In this document: piece after piece, positions 63,395-64,000 of the stretch | Layout: the number at the start of each line of letters is the position of its first letter | Position numbering within the stretch: position 1 is the stretch's first letter | DNA from: an uncultured Bacteroides sp. | GTDB taxonomy: Bacteria; Bacteroidota; Bacteroidia; Bacteroidales; Bacteroidaceae | DNA: 64,000 bases | Reading direction: 5' to 3' | Assembly (NCBI GenBank): GCA_949296575.1 | Contig: CASFPE010000019.1 | Span: 1 to 64,000, forward strand | Translations under genes and position numbers: made by a program | The notes under the pieces: model-generated | What the model was told of the DNA's origin: nothing | The model's input: the letters and a program-made list of their open reading frames with translations, nothing else | Databases searched by the model: none

Positions 63395-64000
63395 TTATTC
63401 CACCACCGTGGTCCAGCCATACGTGTCGGGTTCTTCCCCATATTGTATGGCGCGGAGCTTATGGTACAGCTTCTCGCACACGGGGCCGGGCTTGCCGTCC
63501 TTGGCAATCACGTAGGACTTCCCTTTCTCCGGGTCGTCGATGCGCAGGATGGGGCTGATGACAGCTGCCGTGCCGCAGGCGCCTGCTTCCTCGAAAGTTT
63601 CCAATTCTTCTTCGGGGATGGGGCGGCGTTCCACCTTCATGCCCATGTCTTCCGCCAACTGCATCAGCGACTTGTTGGTGATGGAAGGCAGGATGGAGGT
63701 GGACAGCGGGGTGACGTAAGTGTTGTTCTTGATGCCAAAGAAATTAGCCGCGCCGCACTCGTCCATGTATTTCTTCTCCTTTGCATCCAGATAGAACTCG
63801 GCAGAATAGCCTCCGGCATGCGCCTCCATGCTGGCACGCAGGCTCGCCGCATAGTTGCCGCCCACCTTGAATGTGCCGGTGCCCAAGGGGGCTGCACGGT
63901 CATATTTGCGGGTAATCACGTAAGGAGTGGCCACGAACCCGCCTTTGAAATACGGACCCACCGGCGTGGTGAACACCACGAACAGGTATTCGTTGGCCGG
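63395..64000 (-). CDS. ilvE: Branched-chain amino acid aminotransferase (3' part)
   Basis: The 5' part lies outside the window; about 201 residues are visible. Class IV PLP-dependent aminotransferase that makes or degrades valine, leucine and isoleucine. Seen: the PLP-binding Lys in GTFKVGGNYAASLRA, YLDAKEKKYMDECGAANFFG, and the late EEAGACGTAAVISPI phosphate-binding loop. The stop codon is at 63395, 128 bases upstream of the DUF975 start on the same strand. Confidence 0.93.
   Translation of the reverse strand, partial: PANEYLFVVFTTPVGPYFKGGFVATPYVITRKYDRAAPLGTGTFKVGGNYAASLRASMEAHAGGYSAEFYLDAKEKKYMDECGAANFFGIKNNTYVTPLSTSILPSITNKSLMQLAEDMGMKVERRPIPEEELETFEEAGACGTAAVISPILRIDDPEKGKSYVIAKDGKPGPVCEKLYHKLRAIQYGEEPDTYGWTTVVE

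Overview
The window is chromosomal DNA from a member of the Bacteroidota, most likely the order Bacteroidales (Bacteroides, Phocaeicola or a close relative). The evidence is the repeated promoter signature TAnnTTTG (the -7 box of the Bacteroides primary sigma factor) ahead of many genes, a BspA-like leucine-rich-repeat surface protein, an arabinose operon with a Nudix-type AraR regulator in the order known from B. thetaiotaomicron, and a Bacteroidetes-type histidine-degradation cluster. No phage, transposase, integrase or CRISPR array was seen; it reads as ordinary core and metabolic chromosome with repeat-rich intergenic islands.

Layout. 0.2-10 kb: diacylglycerol-kinase-like lipid kinase, trmN6 (-), an overlapping lon-tgt-lptF/G operon, an M23 peptidase (-), a decayed locus with fragments of three genes (8340-8813), and dinB (-). 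10-24.3 kb: giant TamB-like protein, exported DUF362 protein, DUF3737 protein, a palindrome-rich spacer, a thioredoxin-fold protein without its CXXC, membrane acyltransferase, panB, a HAD phosphatase, a MATE exporter, and an alpha-L-fucosidase translationally coupled to cutC. 24.4-27 kb: large transglutaminase-fold lipoprotein (-). 27.0-27.6 kb: intergenic island with two repeat families. 27.6-35.1 kb: arabinose operon (epimerase, SSS symporter, AraR, AraD, AraA, FGGY kinase). 35-41 kb: alpha/beta hydrolase, acyl-CoA synthetase and RecB/AddA-like helicase-nuclease, then tRNA-Arg(TCT). 41.3-43.9 kb: secreted repeat protein with a sorting-type C-terminal domain. 44.3-51.4 kb: histidine utilisation operon hutU-ftcD-hutI-fchA-hutH followed by an HMA-AraC fusion regulator. 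51.4-53.6 kb: divergent AraC regulator and exported hydrolase with four operator-like half-sites between them. 53.6-54.5 kb: a 0.9-kb stretch without protein genes that carries promoters, many hairpins and a terminator, a candidate structured RNA. 54.5-64 kb: possible uracil-DNA-glycosylase-fold protein, BspA-like protein, a small unknown ORF, a K+/Na+:H+ antiporter, mrp, trmB, a DUF975 membrane protein and the 3' part of ilvE.

Two metabolic systems are essentially complete here. One takes L-arabinose in and converts it to D-xylulose 5-phosphate. The other takes L-histidine to glutamate plus 5,10-methenyl-tetrahydrofolate. The least explained material is non-coding: a roughly 87-bp promoter-bearing repeat (tandem at 27063-27220, single at 53876-53975), a second repeat family of about 190 bp (27260-27455 and 43995-44235), a cluster of perfect palindromes (16974-17188) and the candidate RNA at 53890-54450.
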